Source: Chionis minor (taxonomy: Eukaryota > Chordata > Aves > Charadriiformes > Chionididae). Taken from it: a stretch of DNA of 64,000 nt. Positions 37,891-51,900 of the stretch are shown here, piece after piece; the first letter of the stretch is position 1; every line of letters begins with the position of its first letter. The stretch spans positions 248,001 to 312,000 of the forward strand of contig VZSF01000950.1 in assembly GCA_013398295.1 (NCBI GenBank). The letters run 5' to 3'. Under the pieces are notes generated by a model. The model saw only the letters and a program-made list of their open reading frames with translations. It did not search any database and was not told where the DNA came from. The position numbers and the translations under genes are program-made.

Positions 37891-40800
37891 CTGAGACCTT
37901 GAAACCCACACACTATAGTTGGCTATAAAGTACATACCTTCACAATTCAGAGTGTCTTCCAAAAATAAAGTTTTCCCAAGCATTAGGAAAGAAACTAGTC
38001 CTGTGTCACTCATACCAGAATAGTGTGGTTACAGGCTGCAACCTTCAAAGCTTTGGGAAGGCGTGCAGAAGGCTTCACACCCATCTAAGGCCTCAAATCT
38101 TTGAGCAGCTCGTTACCTAGAAGGTGGTAGTATTCCAGTATTCATCTTCAGTCTGCGCTAGACATGGCTTATATCTTTATATGGACATGCTGCGTTACAA
38201 ATCAATCTGCAGCCTATCAGTTACTCCTGTAAGAGTGTTCATTTCTGCCTTGGGTTGCACCTCCATTCCAGGCTCTCCCCTCAGAATCTTCCCGTTATGC
38301 CAAAACACAAACATAATTTATTGAACCAACACAGCCTTATGCAGGCCAGCATTTCCTGCATCCCTCAGTGAAACTGAAGATAAATGCAATGCAGGGGAAC
38401 CCCTGGCAGCTGCTTTGTCAATTTGAAAGCCAAGTGAGGAGAAAAAACAGCTTAGGAGTTGCAGATTAAAAAATAATACAGTATTTTTGCAGAATTAGTT
38501 GGTTGCAGATTAATTTCTTACACAGTGGTCTATATCTTTTTTTCTTACAGTAAGAAGATGAATTATAAGTGACGGCTCTGTATATAGATATGAACATGTC
38601 TTTTTTATTATACAATTAAGATCTACATACCTTGACGCTAACTACTACATCTTAGTAACCTATGTGAGTGTGTAACTGCATGTTTTCAAGGCCTACCATG
38701 ATTCTACAAGTCACATTCTGTGATAAATATGCCAGGAAAACACTGCTAGATACAACACCAAGAACCTCCATTCTGTTAGTTTTTCTCTTTGCTAAGGCTT
38801 CACAGCTGAATCAGAGTAGATGTCAGACACCACACAGATTTAATTCAAAGCTATTGAGACAAAGCCTGTCGTATGCCAGGAGGAAGTAGACAGAACTAAA
38901 TAAAATATAAATAAATAAAGCCTTAATTTTGTGGAGATGTGCTTCCTCCTGTCAACTTTTCCCTTTCCCCATGAAAGCGTGTGGAACAAACTGTAATGGT
39001 GGACACACCTATCAAGTCCTGCCTTAGGATCCAGCTTGTCCACTTGAAAGGTCGGAGCTTATAGTTGTAGTGAGCGACAGCAACGCTTACTGAAGTATTG
39101 CTACTGGTGAATCCAAGAAAGTGTGCACCCAACCAACTTTACCTACTTTAAGATCAAGTAAAAAGCAGGTGTAAGACCAGGGCCCCAAATGCATCTTGCA
39201 TGACGTAAGACTCCCCTGATCAGCTCAGTACGAGAGGCCTCAACTTTCTTTCACTGAAGTCAATGACAAAACTTTTCAAAATACGCAACCGTCTACCTAA
39301 AGGTAAGAAAATCACAGCACATCTTTTTCCTTTCTATTCTGTAAGACTTTGTGACTTCTCATATTTTTCTCTCAATTCTTTCCCTTTAATCATGGCAGCT
39401 ATTTAACTTACATAAATGGATGTTGTGATTCCAAATTAGCAGTACCTAATTTTTATGTAATTTTTTTGCTATGAAATTCAAACATTACCCTTTATGGGAC
39501 ACCACTGAGGACTGTGACTGTATACATAATCCAGAAAACATAAGGATTCACATGTATCAACTCAAATACGTACTTCTGTACTTCATATCACATACAATTT
39601 TCTCTTCATAGTCCTAGTATAATTCACATCTAAATTCCTAACTTTGTTCTGCAAATGATCCCTAGAGCTGCAGGAGAGAAGAGGGTAACTTCTTCCAACT
39701 ACAGCAACAAACTGAAATGCCTGAAAACAACAGGTATACTCCAGGAGTAAAAGGCTTCCCGCAAGAAAACCTAACAAGATCATACATAAGGAGTTCTTGA
39801 CATTCGCTCATTGACAATGAACTACTAAAATTTATGTTTTATAATTAAATTGCACCATAGCTATGAGCAAGTCTGGGTAAGCATCTCTAAAGAGTTCAAA
39901 CAAGTGATGAAATCTTTCCAACTTATTGACGTTCCTCATAAAGGTGACATACTTTTTTCTGAACTTGCAGTGAGGGAAGACGAACCAGAAATCACACTGG
40001 TGATAGGGAAGACAATTGAGAACCTGACTTGTTTAAAAGGAGAGTGTGCGCTATGGTTGATTTAACACACAAGATTATGTTTAGAGATGTTACTATATAT
40101 CTATTTTTTATTCATCTGTTTATCTACTTTTTTATTTTTAGACCAGGACTGGCCAAAAATTGCAAAGAGTATTCCAGAGACAGAAGGAAAGTATGGCAAT
40201 TCCATGGGCATCCATTAAGCTTTTTCCTCTCAAATGGCATAGTCCTGGCTAGACCGAAGGCGGCAGCATAACTCAATTAATAAAATCTTAATATGCCTTA
40301 CAATAAAAAACTTATATTGAAGGTACATTGTGGATAAATGTATTTTCCACTGGTTTCAGCATTAGTTTATGCTGAAGTTTCTTTAGCCTAGTGATATTTG
40401 AAAGCAGCAAGTTTTATTTCTGAGAGAAATTGCCTGAGCTTACTCTATTATGATTTGACATTTACATCGCAGTCATAGCCTGCAGCTCCAGCCAAGATCA
40501 AATCCCCACTGTTCATGCATATATAAATGTATGGTCCCTGCTCCAGAGAATTTAAATCTGAGGTCACCTGCTAAGCCAGCTACAGAAAACCAGAGAATCT
40601 AAATAACAAATTAGCAACGTAGCCATTTAGACAACTGCAACCCTGAGGTTATTATTACCGACATAAAAAAGCCCGAAGGAGGATTTTTGCTCCCCACAGT
40701 GAAACTACTTTTTGTATGCAGCCCACATAATCTGGGTAAATATGCTTTCTAAGATGGAAACCAAACAACATAGATTTATTGTGTGGCCTAATATTTGAAT

Positions 40801-43500
40801 ATAGTAGTTTTCCTTGTGCATAAACGTCACGCTATGATTCAGACCACTGAGAAAGGGTCATTAATTTAGAATTCAATTAATTTTACTTGTACATGAAAGG
40901 TTTGTATTACTGATTTTGCTGAAGTTTTATTATGTTTGCTTTGATGAAGGCATACTTCTTAGAAAGATAGTTTTTCATTTTTTCCATTTTAAAAAATGCA
41001 GGACTTGTTAAAGTCTGGACTTGGCCCTGTCTTTTGATTGTGAAATACACCTTAACTTGATTTCTACTTCATCAAGACCTTGCCAATTTTGAAAGGCTGT
41101 CTGCAAGTCCTTGATTTTTTTCTTAATGCCAAGGCAACTAAACAGTGAACTGTTAAGCTCTGCTTCTGTATTGGTTAATTTTAGTCCCTTCTAAGATCCC
41201 TTTTCTCATCTTCTACCCTAAAATATGCCCACATACATTCAAAAATTAAATCCAAACATGTATCACTAAATATACAGGAAACACACAGCTGTCAATTCTT
41301 AGTCCTTTCAGTCATTTTACCTTGCCTAAAGTCTACTGCTTGATGTAATTATGCAGCCTGCCAATGAGTTCTGAGCACTCGACATCCAAAATTCAATTGT
41401 ATCCTACTTGGAAAGCTCACACAGCGGGATGCTGATGAGGTTTCACAACTCTCCTTCATTCTGTCTCCTGGGCATAGGTGTCCTTTGCAAGAAATTCTCT
41501 GGTGTCAGATAAAACACTCCAGGCATTAATAGCATTACAGAGGCAGTACTTTCTCAATCAGCGTAGCAGCAATTGTTGGTGACCCAACATCTTCTAATTC
41601 TGCAGCAACTAAAGTAAGGCCCATTCTTTCTTATCCACGATTTCCTTAAGCATGTTAATGAAAGATTTTGCCATCTGAAACACTTTTTAAAAAAAAAAAA
41701 ATGTATTGCATCTATTGCTTTTTTTCTTTGGAAACATATCCCATATAAAGGTTCACTACAGTACGTATTTTCCAACTGCCTTCTTCAAGACTGCTAGACT
41801 GCCACCATATACGGTCTTTCTTCTACACTCAGTTTGTTGTTTACATGTGGAAAGACAGCTTTTTCATAGTTGTAGTAAGATTGTGTAATTTGTTAGCAAA
41901 CTACTTATCTGAATACTTGGGAATACCAAACGATTGTTTTTTTAAGGCTGAAGAGTTTTCACTTTAAACCTCTCCCTTTAAATACTTACTTTCACATCCT
42001 GTATTTGACATTCCTTCATCACTTCGTAACAGCCAGAGGAAAATGGAAAAGCTAGATATTTTGATCAAATATATTTTTGTACAGGTTTATAATTTTTGGG
42101 GGGAGGACAAGTAAGAAGATTAGAATTGAATCTTCCTGCATATAAAGAGGCTAAAAAGTTTAGCCTAAAAACCTTACACTGTAGTTATTTATAATGTGCA
42201 TTTACTTAACTAGAAACTCCTTTTTCTTCATCTGCAATTACATTTGCACATTTTCTGTTAAAAGAATGCTTTCTTATTAATCCAAATCTGAGTTAAGTTC
42301 TTGAGTTCACTTTTACTGTTACACTTGGAATACTTTTTGCAATGCTATTTAGATTCCTTTATTGCATGACTGCACATCTCTGTTGTGAAGGACTTTATTG
42401 GTTTGTTGGACATACTTCAAGTCCCTTTAAAGATTATTCAGGATTTTGTTTCAGTAGTTATTTTTCCACCAGTGAACACAAACTATTTTGTTGTACCTTT
42501 AACCGATCTTGATTTGATCAATTTTATGCTTTCAGGTCTTTGTTTCAAGCCATTTGCCAATTAAGTTGCTCAAATACATCCTTATTTATTAAAAGTGGCT
42601 GCATTTTCTGCTTAGTTAGCAGTAGTGGATGAACCTATTATGAATACATAATGAATTAAAATAATGACTGAGGGCTTAACTATTATTATCATTTTCTCTG
42701 ATTTGGTTTATAGCAAGACCTGTATTACTCAGTGGAATCCTTTGAACTCTGAAGGTTATAGAGAAACTGAGATGCCACTTTCAAGTTAGTGAAGCTCTGA
42801 AAAGCTTCTCGGCTTCGTGGTGAATTTAAAATCCAGTATTACTGTCACAAAGCTCTTGTTACTGTATGGTCTGAATACATTTCAAACACAGCCACTAACG
42901 GAATTAATGTCTGTCCCCAGCCTAGGCTGTAAGACAGGCCTGTTAACCACCCAGTGTCCTCCTGCTTGCCTTCATCTGTGAAAGTCTGTTGGACTGTGAA
43001 GTCCTTCAAAAGGTTCCAATTCTCCTGAAGCTTCTACTTCATTAACGACAGCACCCTCCCACTCACAAAAGAAGGAAGGGAAACGTCAAGAGGAAACTGA
43101 GGGAAAAGACAGCACCTCTTCAGCCCAGTTGCAAATAATGCTTTTTTCACACATTTTGGCCTTTTTGAATGCAGAAAGCTCAGGTGGCATTCAACAAGGA
43201 AACAAGAGTTGCTCGTTCCAGCTGGCCTCCCTACTGCCATTCCTGTGGTTGTACTCCACTGGACTCTCAACACACACCCACAGCAGCGTTCAGCCACAGT
43301 GACCCTTCTGAGGTGTTGCCACTTACCAAGACCGACTGCATAACAAAGCTTTTTTCCTCATTTTCTGCTTCAGTTATTGAAAATCTACCTAAGGTGTACA
43401 CACACTTTATTCTAATACCTGTAATACCTACTTGCAGCCGGGTTGTTTTCTTTTTTTCAACTAGTTGCTGCTAATAAAGTCTTCTGTTACCATGGTTGGC
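37891..43500. other. Non-coding intron sequence, no gene
   Basis: About 5.6 kb, mostly unique. An A-run lies at about 41687-41701. No exon with splice sites, no RNA gene and no repeat family was recognised. The beginning may include diverged LTR sequence. Confidence 0.5.
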
Positions 43501-43519
43501 CAATTTATGAGCTGCTGAG

Positions 43520-43920
43520 ACATGTCAGGATCACAACAGACTTCACTGTCCCTGCCCAGTCTCCCCCAGGGCTGCCCCCACCCTGCCCACAGCCCAGGAC
43601 ACCATGTCAGCCCCAAAGGGCCACCAGCCCTTGCCCCGGTGGAGGTCCGGTCTCCAGCTCCTCACAGCCCTGCCCTGACTGGCCATGGGCCCCACCGAGC
43701 TGGGCAACATCCTCAGCCCATCCCTGTCCCCAGAATGGTGCCCAATGGCCGGGGCTGCCCTGGTGCCCCTTCAGCTGCCCGCCTTGATCCAGCAACTTGT
43801 CAGTTGGATACCAGCCCTAATCCACCACCTTTTTACTGTCGTCAGCGCAAAGCCCAGCCTGCACCAAGAAGCTCACGGGCACACACATCCCCTCGTCGTT
43901 TGTGCCAATGAAAATACCGG
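43520..43920. other. GC-rich, C-biased block of unknown nature
   Basis: The plus strand is strongly C-rich (for example CTCCCCCAGGGCTGCCCCCA and CCTTGCCCCGGTGGAGGTCC), in sharp contrast to AT-rich flanks. Three overlapping plus frames of 86-129 codons and a minus frame all stay open, which is expected of C-rich sequence and is not evidence for a protein. An unrecognised LTR or a GC-rich minisatellite remnant are possible. Confidence 0.45.
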
Positions 43921-45359
43921 TTATGCTGTAAGGCACCAACACTAGCAAACAGTTACTCCAAAACCAACACAAAACTGGTTAATTTAGACCTTTTGCCTTG
44001 GGTAACACTCAGGACGAGACCCCTGAACCGTTCTGCTGGACTCCCACCACCCCTCTAGCCCTGTGCAACACCTCCAGCATGTTATCTCCTAACTATCTTA
44101 GCTCTGGACAGAAGGCTTCCTGGCGTGACCACTTCTCCACCTGAAGAAACAGTTTCTGTTGACTATTTGAAATAATCAACGTGCAGTTTGGCAGATTTGA
44201 TGGTAGGAGCTGCCTGGTGACAGCCACTTCCACAGCAGTTGCACAGACAAATACTGAGACAACATGGCTCTAATTCAGAATACTACTAATCATCTGGATT
44301 ATGTATTTTCAGTGTAAGAAAAAAGATATCCAAGTGCTTATTTTAAAATAACGATGGTCTATTTCGCTCCACAGCACTGCTGTATGATCAAGTTGAGTAC
44401 TGAAAGATCATCAATGCCAGACACAGGCACATTTTCTCATGACAATACTGATTTCTTTGCAGAGATACGGTAAGGTATTCTGTCAAATAACGCCAGAAAA
44501 ACAATGTTCAGGCCCATGAACTTTCACCTTTTTTTCCGAATGTTTAAGCATACACGGATATACAATTCTCATAATGTCACTCAGAATGAAAAGTTTTATA
44601 CAGTCTATCCTGGCAAGATTGAAGGCACTAAAAAATTAATCACAACCCCCAAAATTCAAAGATCAAGCAGCATATTGGTTGTTTATTCTCCTTGCAAAAT
44701 GACAGTAACAGGTGACCTGAAAGTCAGGTTGCTAGAAATGGATGCTGATTCTAGAAGGGTCAAGCTAAATTTTCTTGCTTTTCAATATGAACAAATCTGT
44801 AATGAGAAATGTTGACACTTCAGCCATATATATGTTATTGCCTTCTTTAAATATAAAACAAAAAATGCTTACATTTATACGCAGAGTATCAAACCTAACA
44901 CTGTATCACAACCTATTTCATTTAATATTCAAATACTTCATTTGTAGTTTGAATTACCTCATTTTTACTTTGTCATCCTTTGCAGATGTCTAGTACTTCT
45001 TAAAAAACAACTTTAAAATACAGTATGAAAAGAAAATCGGTTAATTAAAGAATTTTGAGTCTTTGTATATGCATAGTGATATAACACAACCATTACACTG
45101 TAAGAAACTAAATGATTTTATACAGCCTATGGATGATTACTGAAAATCTCTTGACAATGTTAGTAATTCTTTGATGGCTATGTCCCCTCGGGGTTTTCTT
45201 TGGATTAAACTGAAGTGATTAATGTTCATTTCAGAGAGGTCGACGGCATTTAAAACCACTGGTAAAGAAACCATTAGACATGGACAGTTCAGTGTCCTAC
45301 ATTCTAAACCACCTTGCCTGGTGAGGAAAAAAATGTTTTCTGGAATAAAAATGAAATAG

Positions 45360-45560
45360 AAATAATTGCAGGGCAGTAAAGCAAATGACGAAGTGAGATT
45401 GCTCAGTCACACTGATTAAAGCAGCCCTGTGGCATTTAAATATTCACTGGAGTTCCTATGACTGCTAGGCTTTTCCTGCTGCAGAGATGATACAGCATTA
45501 TGCAAATTTGCAGTGGTAAAAGACAATTTCCATTAGCAGCAAGGCTGCTAATTTTAATAG
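45360..45560. promoter_or_regulatory. Candidate non-coding regulatory element (tentative)
   Basis: This block has even base composition, lacks low-complexity runs, and contains an octamer-type POU site ATGCAAAT within TTATGCAAATTTGCA (45499-45513) plus TTTAAATATT. Its texture resembles conserved non-coding elements of vertebrate gene deserts and giant introns. There is no direct proof, because conservation cannot be measured here. Confidence 0.22.
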
Positions 45561-46145
45561 GTCTTTTGTTAAGAAAGACCTATTCACTGAACGGTGAAGC
45601 TGTGGTACCATGTATGAAGGGAAAAGTTCAACAGTAGTGTTGACAGATGTACCCCTTAGTGCGGATGGTGCACACAGAATATTAAAAGCAGTGCTGCCAT
45701 CTCTTGGTTTCTTTTGGGTGTAGTAGACATGTATTCTATTTGTTACATATTTAAAAAAAAAACAAAAAAAACCAAAACACCTACAGAAATGAACACCACA
45801 ACATGACACTGTTCAGCAGTGTCCAAACTACAGGACATGAAAGAGTAACAATCAAATGTTTCAGTAAACGGGGCTACCCCTACAGATTAAGCTCGTGCCT
45901 CCCTGTCAGCCAGATAGGAGAGATTTACACAGTGGTGGCTTTTTTCCCCTCTCCTCGCCTTTGGGGGAATTCTACTTCCTGAAAGGAGAACAACAGTTGG
46001 AATAGACAAAAGGGAAATGTCTCAGAGAACATTTAGGATGTTATCTGTTAAATTCTAAACCTAAAAGCATATGAGTCGTGCAGGGAAGATTTCTGCTGGG
46101 ATTCAGGGTTTTTTTACTTGGGAGAATATATAAGTGTTTTACAGT

Positions 46146-46190
46146 TATATTATATATATATACACATGCACACACAAATTTATTTATATA
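46146..46190. repeat. AT/CA microsatellite
   Basis: (TA)n is followed by CACACA and then TATATATA. Simple alternating repeat. Confidence 0.85.
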
Positions 46191-46961
46191 TACAAGAATG
46201 CATAATCAATATAGTTGCCCTGTTACATTGGAGAATAAAAATCAATTTGATAAGACTTGCACAGATGTTGGGGCCCACCCTTCCAGCAGAAGCTGAAAGG
46301 CAAAACTTGCCAATGAACTGCCAAAATCAGAGCCCTGTCCTCTCTTCCTTTCTAGATTTCAACCCCCCTGATATGCAAACAAGGGTTGTATTATATTTCC
46401 CAATATACGAAAAATATAATTAATCATGATGCAACACAGATCTGCATACTGTCCCTCTTAGGAATTAACACTCCTAACATTCTTAAAATAGGTGCTTATT
46501 GCCATGGCCTTATTCACCTAAGCTTTTGCTTGGATAACCTTTTGAGACCCCTAAAATCATCTAGTCTAAATTATTTTTTAAGACACTCCAAAGAAACAGG
46601 ACTTGTGTATGTGTAATACTTGTGTTGAGTATTTTCTCCCTACAACTCAGGCCTCTCATACATCCTTCGTTGTAAATCTGAAACTTGAGTCAGTCACTGG
46701 GCTGTCCTAAAAAAAATGGTGGAAATGTTTTCAAGAGCAAATTCATTAGGCATACAAATAATGTAAGTCACAAAATTTGAAAGCACTTTCTGAAAAATGT
46801 ATTTCATTTAGGTTTGATATCTTCATTTAGATCAAAAACTATATGCCCAAAAGAAAAAAATATCATTCCTGATTCCAACTTCAACAATGAAATGGAGATG
46901 CTTCATTAGCTACTTCCTGTTACCTTTGCAGGGCTCACCCTTGCTTATCATGAAACTACAG

Positions 46962-47340
46962 AGAAATTAAGGTTGGAAAGAGCCTCTGGAGACCATTTAG
47001 CCCAACTCTCTGCTCAGAGCAGGTCCAATTAGATCAGGTTGCTCGGGGTTGTGTTCAGATGAGGATTCAATATCTGTGAGGACAGAGATTCCACAACCAA
47101 CCTGTGCACCTGCTCCTAAACCTGACCACTCTTGTAGTGAAAATAAAAAAAAAAGTCCTCATACGTAATTAGAACTGCCCATGTTGCTGTTTGTGTCCAC
47201 TGCCTTTCATTCCGTCACTGCTGGCTCGTGTCTCGCATCTCACATGCTGCCCACCAGGTCCCCTGAGCTGCTGTCTACCAGGCAGCCCCAGCCCCTACTG
47301 CTGGATGGGCTTTATTCCATTTCAGATGCAAGACTTAATC
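46962..47340 (-). mobile_element. CR1 LINE 3' part, minus strand, with internal deletion
   Basis: AAGGTTGGAAAGAGCCTCTG, GAGCAGGTCCAATTAGATCA, GATTCCACAACCAACCTGTG and CTGTTTGTGTCCACTGCC are reverse complements of a CR1 3' UTR and ORF2 end. After about 47225 the sequence jumps upstream in the element: CATGCTGCCCACCAGGTCCC and then TACCAGGCAGCCCCAGCCCC match the complement of the RT stretch with [14 protein letters not shown] segment between the two is therefore deleted. Small ORFs at 47181-47393 are shadows. Confidence 0.82.
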
Positions 47341-48617
47341 TGTGCGGAAAATGGAAAGAACTGCAGGACATAAAGGACAACTGTAATAAGTGATTAAATG
47401 GAGTACAGGGTGGGAAGGTAATATTGAGACATATACTTTCCATTGAATACCCACGTCTGGCTTTTTTTACAGCAGCTGTTTGGCAGCTCAGTTCTTTGTA
47501 ACCTAGGGTGCAGGTGCGGGATGGGAGAGGCATCAGATTATCAGTTATCTGATGTAGCATGACACCCGAGTAATGAATTGCAATTTATAATACAACTCCG
47601 TCACAGCTTACTACGGCTTTGGTTCTGCATGGATAACTCATGGCTCCTCAGCTGCCTTTACATTTGGATATATGTGATGCAAGTAAGCATTCTGTGGTCA
47701 TGGAGAAAAAACAAAGAACGGGAAAAAAAACCCACCATTAACAGAATTTAAAATCTGCCATTGATCAAACGAAGACATTCTGCCTATAGCTGCAAAAGTA
47801 GGCTAGCAATTAGTATGTGAGGTTCCACAGGAGTAGAAGAGAAATGCTCTGGTACTAAGCTGCATGGAAACAAATACAAAAACATAATTACGCTGTCCAA
47901 ACTTAGCCAATTAAAACTCTTTATCTCAATATCAGGAAATACTGTATTATGTATCAATATTGATACAACCAAGCAATTCAATTGATGCACAAAGTTATTT
48001 ATCCTTTTTTTCTTTCAAGATCCCAGCTTTTTTACCTATGTGGATGTAAGCAAAGATTGCCTTTGCATGAAGAAACTCATAAAGGCTGAATGGATACACA
48101 CACCTACTCAGGTGAGGCTTTGACCTGACACATCCAAAATAAGAAAGGATCCTTAAGTTCAAAGTTTGCTTAACTATTTAACACCTGAGAAGTTGCAATG
48201 GAGTCAAGAACCAGTGGGATACACCATTCTGAACCTACTTTCCAAATATTATTGAACCAAATGTTCAATAATAAAAATAATGAGTAGTCCTTGATCAGAT
48301 TATATTGACTAGTCACACACATGACAGAAGAAACATATAAGCTGTGGAAGATATATTATGTTATGTTACATACAAATTTTACTTCTAGGTGACCATAAAG
48401 AAGACCATATAGTTAGCTTTTCTAATCAGACAAATGTTGGTTATGAGAATTGTTTAAAATAATTTAAAAAGAAAACATGAGTAATGCTTTTTAAGATATT
48501 ATATGCTTGTTGCAATATTTTACCGTATATTTCATGCACCATTTGCCTTGCAAACTAGTGTTTCAAGTTAACAAGTAGCACCTAGAGGGCATAGCCTTGT
48601 AGTAAGAAAGAGACCAG
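47341..48617. other. Non-coding intron sequence, no gene
   Basis: About 1.3 kb of AT-rich unique-looking sequence between two CR1 fragments. Nothing was recognised in it. Confidence 0.5.
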
Positions 48618-48977
48618 ATAAAAGAGCTGGGATGGCTAAGCCTGGAGAAGAGAAGGCCCAGGGCAAATCTTATTAATGTATATAAACAACCCAAGGGAGG
48701 GGGCAAAGAAGATGGAGCCAGGCTCTTTCAGTGGTTCCCAGGGACAGGCCCAGAGGCAGTGAGCACAAGCTGAAACACAGGAAAAGTTCCCTCTGAACAT
48801 CTGGAAACACTCACTGTGAGGGTGACTGAGCACTGGTACAGGTAGGTTGCATCAGAGAGAGAGTGTAGTGTCTCCATCCTTGGAGACATTCAAGAGCCAT
48901 CTGGACATGGTTATGGGCAAGTGGCTCTAGGCAGCTGTGCTTGAGAGTTCCCTTCCAACCTCAACCATTCTGTGGTA
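48618..48977 (+). mobile_element. CR1 LINE 3' fragment
   Basis: GAGCTGGGATGGCTAAGCCT, GGAGAAGAGAAGGCCCAGGG, GATGGAGCCAGGCTCTTTCA, CTGAAACACAGGAAAAGTTC and TGAGGGTGACTGAGCACTGG, then CCCTTCCAACCTCAACCATT and CTGTGG, follow the CR1 ORF2 end and 3' UTR. About 30 bp around the usual GGGGTTGGACTAGATGA motif are missing, and the octamer tail is cut short. Confidence 0.93.
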
Positions 48978-51900
48978 TCAAGTAGGTAGAAGTGCAACTT
49001 GCACATAATATGGCATCAGTGGCAGAGTACCAAAAGCAACCATCCTGTACTAACCCTAGGGAGTTGATGACAATATGTAACCATCAAAACATTTGAAGAC
49101 ATTCTCCAAGCTATAAAGCATCATTTCTGTATGATAGTGACTTCTGTAGCTTTCCAGGGCATTATGTACGTTAGTTTTAATAACATTTGGGTCATAAATT
49201 AATCACTTTTCTGCAGACGGATACTACAGTAACAGGAATGATAATTACTACAGTGGCTTATGTACTATTGACGTTTCGTAAGTATATAATCTAACTGAAT
49301 TTTTATGATAGTACTGATCTCTGACAACGCTTTTTTCTAGCATTACTTTAGTTACAATATGTAACCCTGGTAGTTTAACTGATGTAATCAACAATAACCT
49401 GGAACTAAGTTTTCTACTTACTTTTTGATGATACACCTCTATGCTCATCAGTGCAGCAACATACTGTCAGTATTGTGACTGATGGTCATAACATTCAATT
49501 ATCAGTGTCCTATCACTCTGTCACACTTTCTTTACAAAATATGCCAGACAGTAGAATTTGTCCATACTATGTTTGATATAATAATCAAATAATACACAAA
49601 TAATAAATATCCTCTAAAAACACCTTTCTTGTCACTGGGACACTATAAAGGTAAACATTCCAAAATCACCAGTCCAGAAATGTAAACAGGTAGAAATATA
49701 TAATGCTCCAATCATGTGTTTCTGATAATGAGTTCTCCTTCCCTGAAAACCGATGGAGGCAATACTGAAATGTGCCCTAGAACTCTTCAGGAAAGGTTTC
49801 TCAAAGCTTCACTCATGGAGGCCCATTTTATGGGTGGGACAGTGTGCCAAAGGGTAATGCAACATTCACCTGGAATCTCATACTGTCTTATTCTTTTTTC
49901 ATACCACCCGTAAAGGCTTCCTAGGCTGCAATATGAGAACACTCGATAGTTAGTATTACTTAATACTTTCATTGAATCTCATTTTTTCTGTAATGTGTTA
50001 TTGTTGGGAATTTTCTTAGGAATCACACTGTGTTTTGGTGGGCTTTCTTTTAGAAAAATGGGGACAGCCCCTAATTCAAGGGACATTTTCAGAAACTACA
50101 TAATCGCATTTATTTATACATGCGAAACATGAAGGTACAGATTGAGGGTAGAGCTTTTGTCTGGAAGAATAAAAAGGAGTATCTCTTTTTACCACTGTTT
50201 TATTCACAACAGGTACTACCTCAGTGCTCTTGGCTAATACACGTTCATGGTTTTCTCGTACTTAAACTAAGGCTGTCTTACACAATGTGTAAAGTTCAGT
50301 TAATGATGGTTTTGCCCCATATAAGCTCAGAAGGAATACTTCTCTTCCTAAATTAAGATGCCACCAGTTTTGAGTTTAACAGTTTAAAGACAACAGTACT
50401 TTTATCATCCATAAGTGGCCAATAGTAATGGCTTAGCTATTGAAATGATTAACACATACGAGAGAAGACAAGAGAATGTTATCCTCATGAAAACTTCCAT
50501 ACTGCAGCAAATTTGTCACCACAAAATCACAAAATTCCTATTTTAGAAACCGAGCATGGCTTCTAGGGCTTCTAGAATTTCAACATAGTTCTTGGCTATT
50601 CTGTAAATCGTATGTCCACATGCAGGCTCTGGAGCCTCTGCATCCTCCAGCGTCATGACTCAAATGAAGTACCACTTCTTCCCAACTGCCTGTTAAACAC
50701 AAGAGTTTCCTTAAAAAGAAATCAGTTGCTGGGGAGACATTTATAGAAAAGGAAAATCCATCAAAATTTTGTCACTTTCTTTCACATCACCATGATAAGG
50801 CTAATAGATAGCGGTACATTTAGTACCACTGTAGTTCTGTTTATCCCTATCCCCTTCTCTGGCACTTCTCACAAGTGAGTTCCCTGGCTATAATGAAGAC
50901 GAAGAATAAGATGTGCTCCTAGAAATTCCAAGACGAAAGAGTCCGTTAGAATAAGAAGAAATTTTCTTTAATTTCCACTGTTAACCCATTGTAATGTACT
51001 ATTTGAGGTCAATTCACTTGCTCAGAACATTTGGGAGGCATGTCCCACAGTTAGGAACCTTTTTACAGGCAAGTTTCCACGGGCTCGCTACCTTTAAAGA
51101 TGAGATTTAAGTTTAAGAACTTATGTTATCCACAGCTGCGATAAGGATAAAAGCAACCTTTCTAACAGCTAGGTACCAGCCCTTTTTGATAGTGGCGCCT
51201 CGGCATATTTTCTCCTAGGGCCTCATTTGAAAAAAGATCTGAGCTTGTCTCAGGCAAGGTTGTTAACTGGAATACAAAGAAGGAAACCTCAAAGGAGGGA
51301 ACGGCAAACATTTTTGGGAACATGAATGAGATCCATTTAACTGCAACTTCTGCCTCTATCCTCCAGGACAGAGAGAAGTGTCGGTCATGGATGTGGCAAC
51401 AATTTTAACATTTTCAGTAGTTCTGCCTCACAGCTGTCTTACTCTACTTCCCTACAGGGCTAATGTAGGATGTGCACTTTCAGGAAAATATACGTGTCCA
51501 GATCTATGGAGCTTAAATTATAACTGCGAAACAAAGAGGAAATTATAATTGTGGTGTGGCTGGGTATCAGGGCTCTGCCTGTGTGCACACCCAGGACTTT
51601 TGTCATCAGTTCCCTCCATGGACCAGAAACTGCTAGGTTTGGGCAAACACAATTGAGACCCTGGACTGATTTGAGCCAATGGACTGACAGATCTCCAAGC
51701 TGGCTGTTTCTTAGCAAACGTACTGTCCATGAGTGTTTGTGCAACAAGTATATCCAGATGATCCAATACTCTGGAATCAAAAAGGAACATTTCTCAAGCA
51801 GTGAATATTGCCGAAGGGCCGTTTCCTCTTCCCTATGCCACCATCCTAGAGAGCAGAGAGGCATTTACATTAATTAAAACAGATGTATTAGTATTTTTAA

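Larger units (their letters stand above)
43921..46961. other. Non-coding intron sequence, no gene
   Basis: No transposon was recognised. It includes an A-rich tract (about 45751-45778), an AT/CA microsatellite (46146-46190) and a candidate conserved block (45360-45560, listed separately). The 103-codon frame at 44504-44815 has no recognisable domain. Confidence 0.5.

Noticed and set aside
43522..43911. 129-codon proline-rich plus-strand frame
   Set aside because: Several frames are open together because the strand is C-rich; a Pro/Ser-rich translation is what such composition gives.
51460..51877. Opposing frames of 134, 90 and 108 codons
   Set aside because: Both strands are open over the same bases, and none resembles a known protein or shows splice signals in phase.
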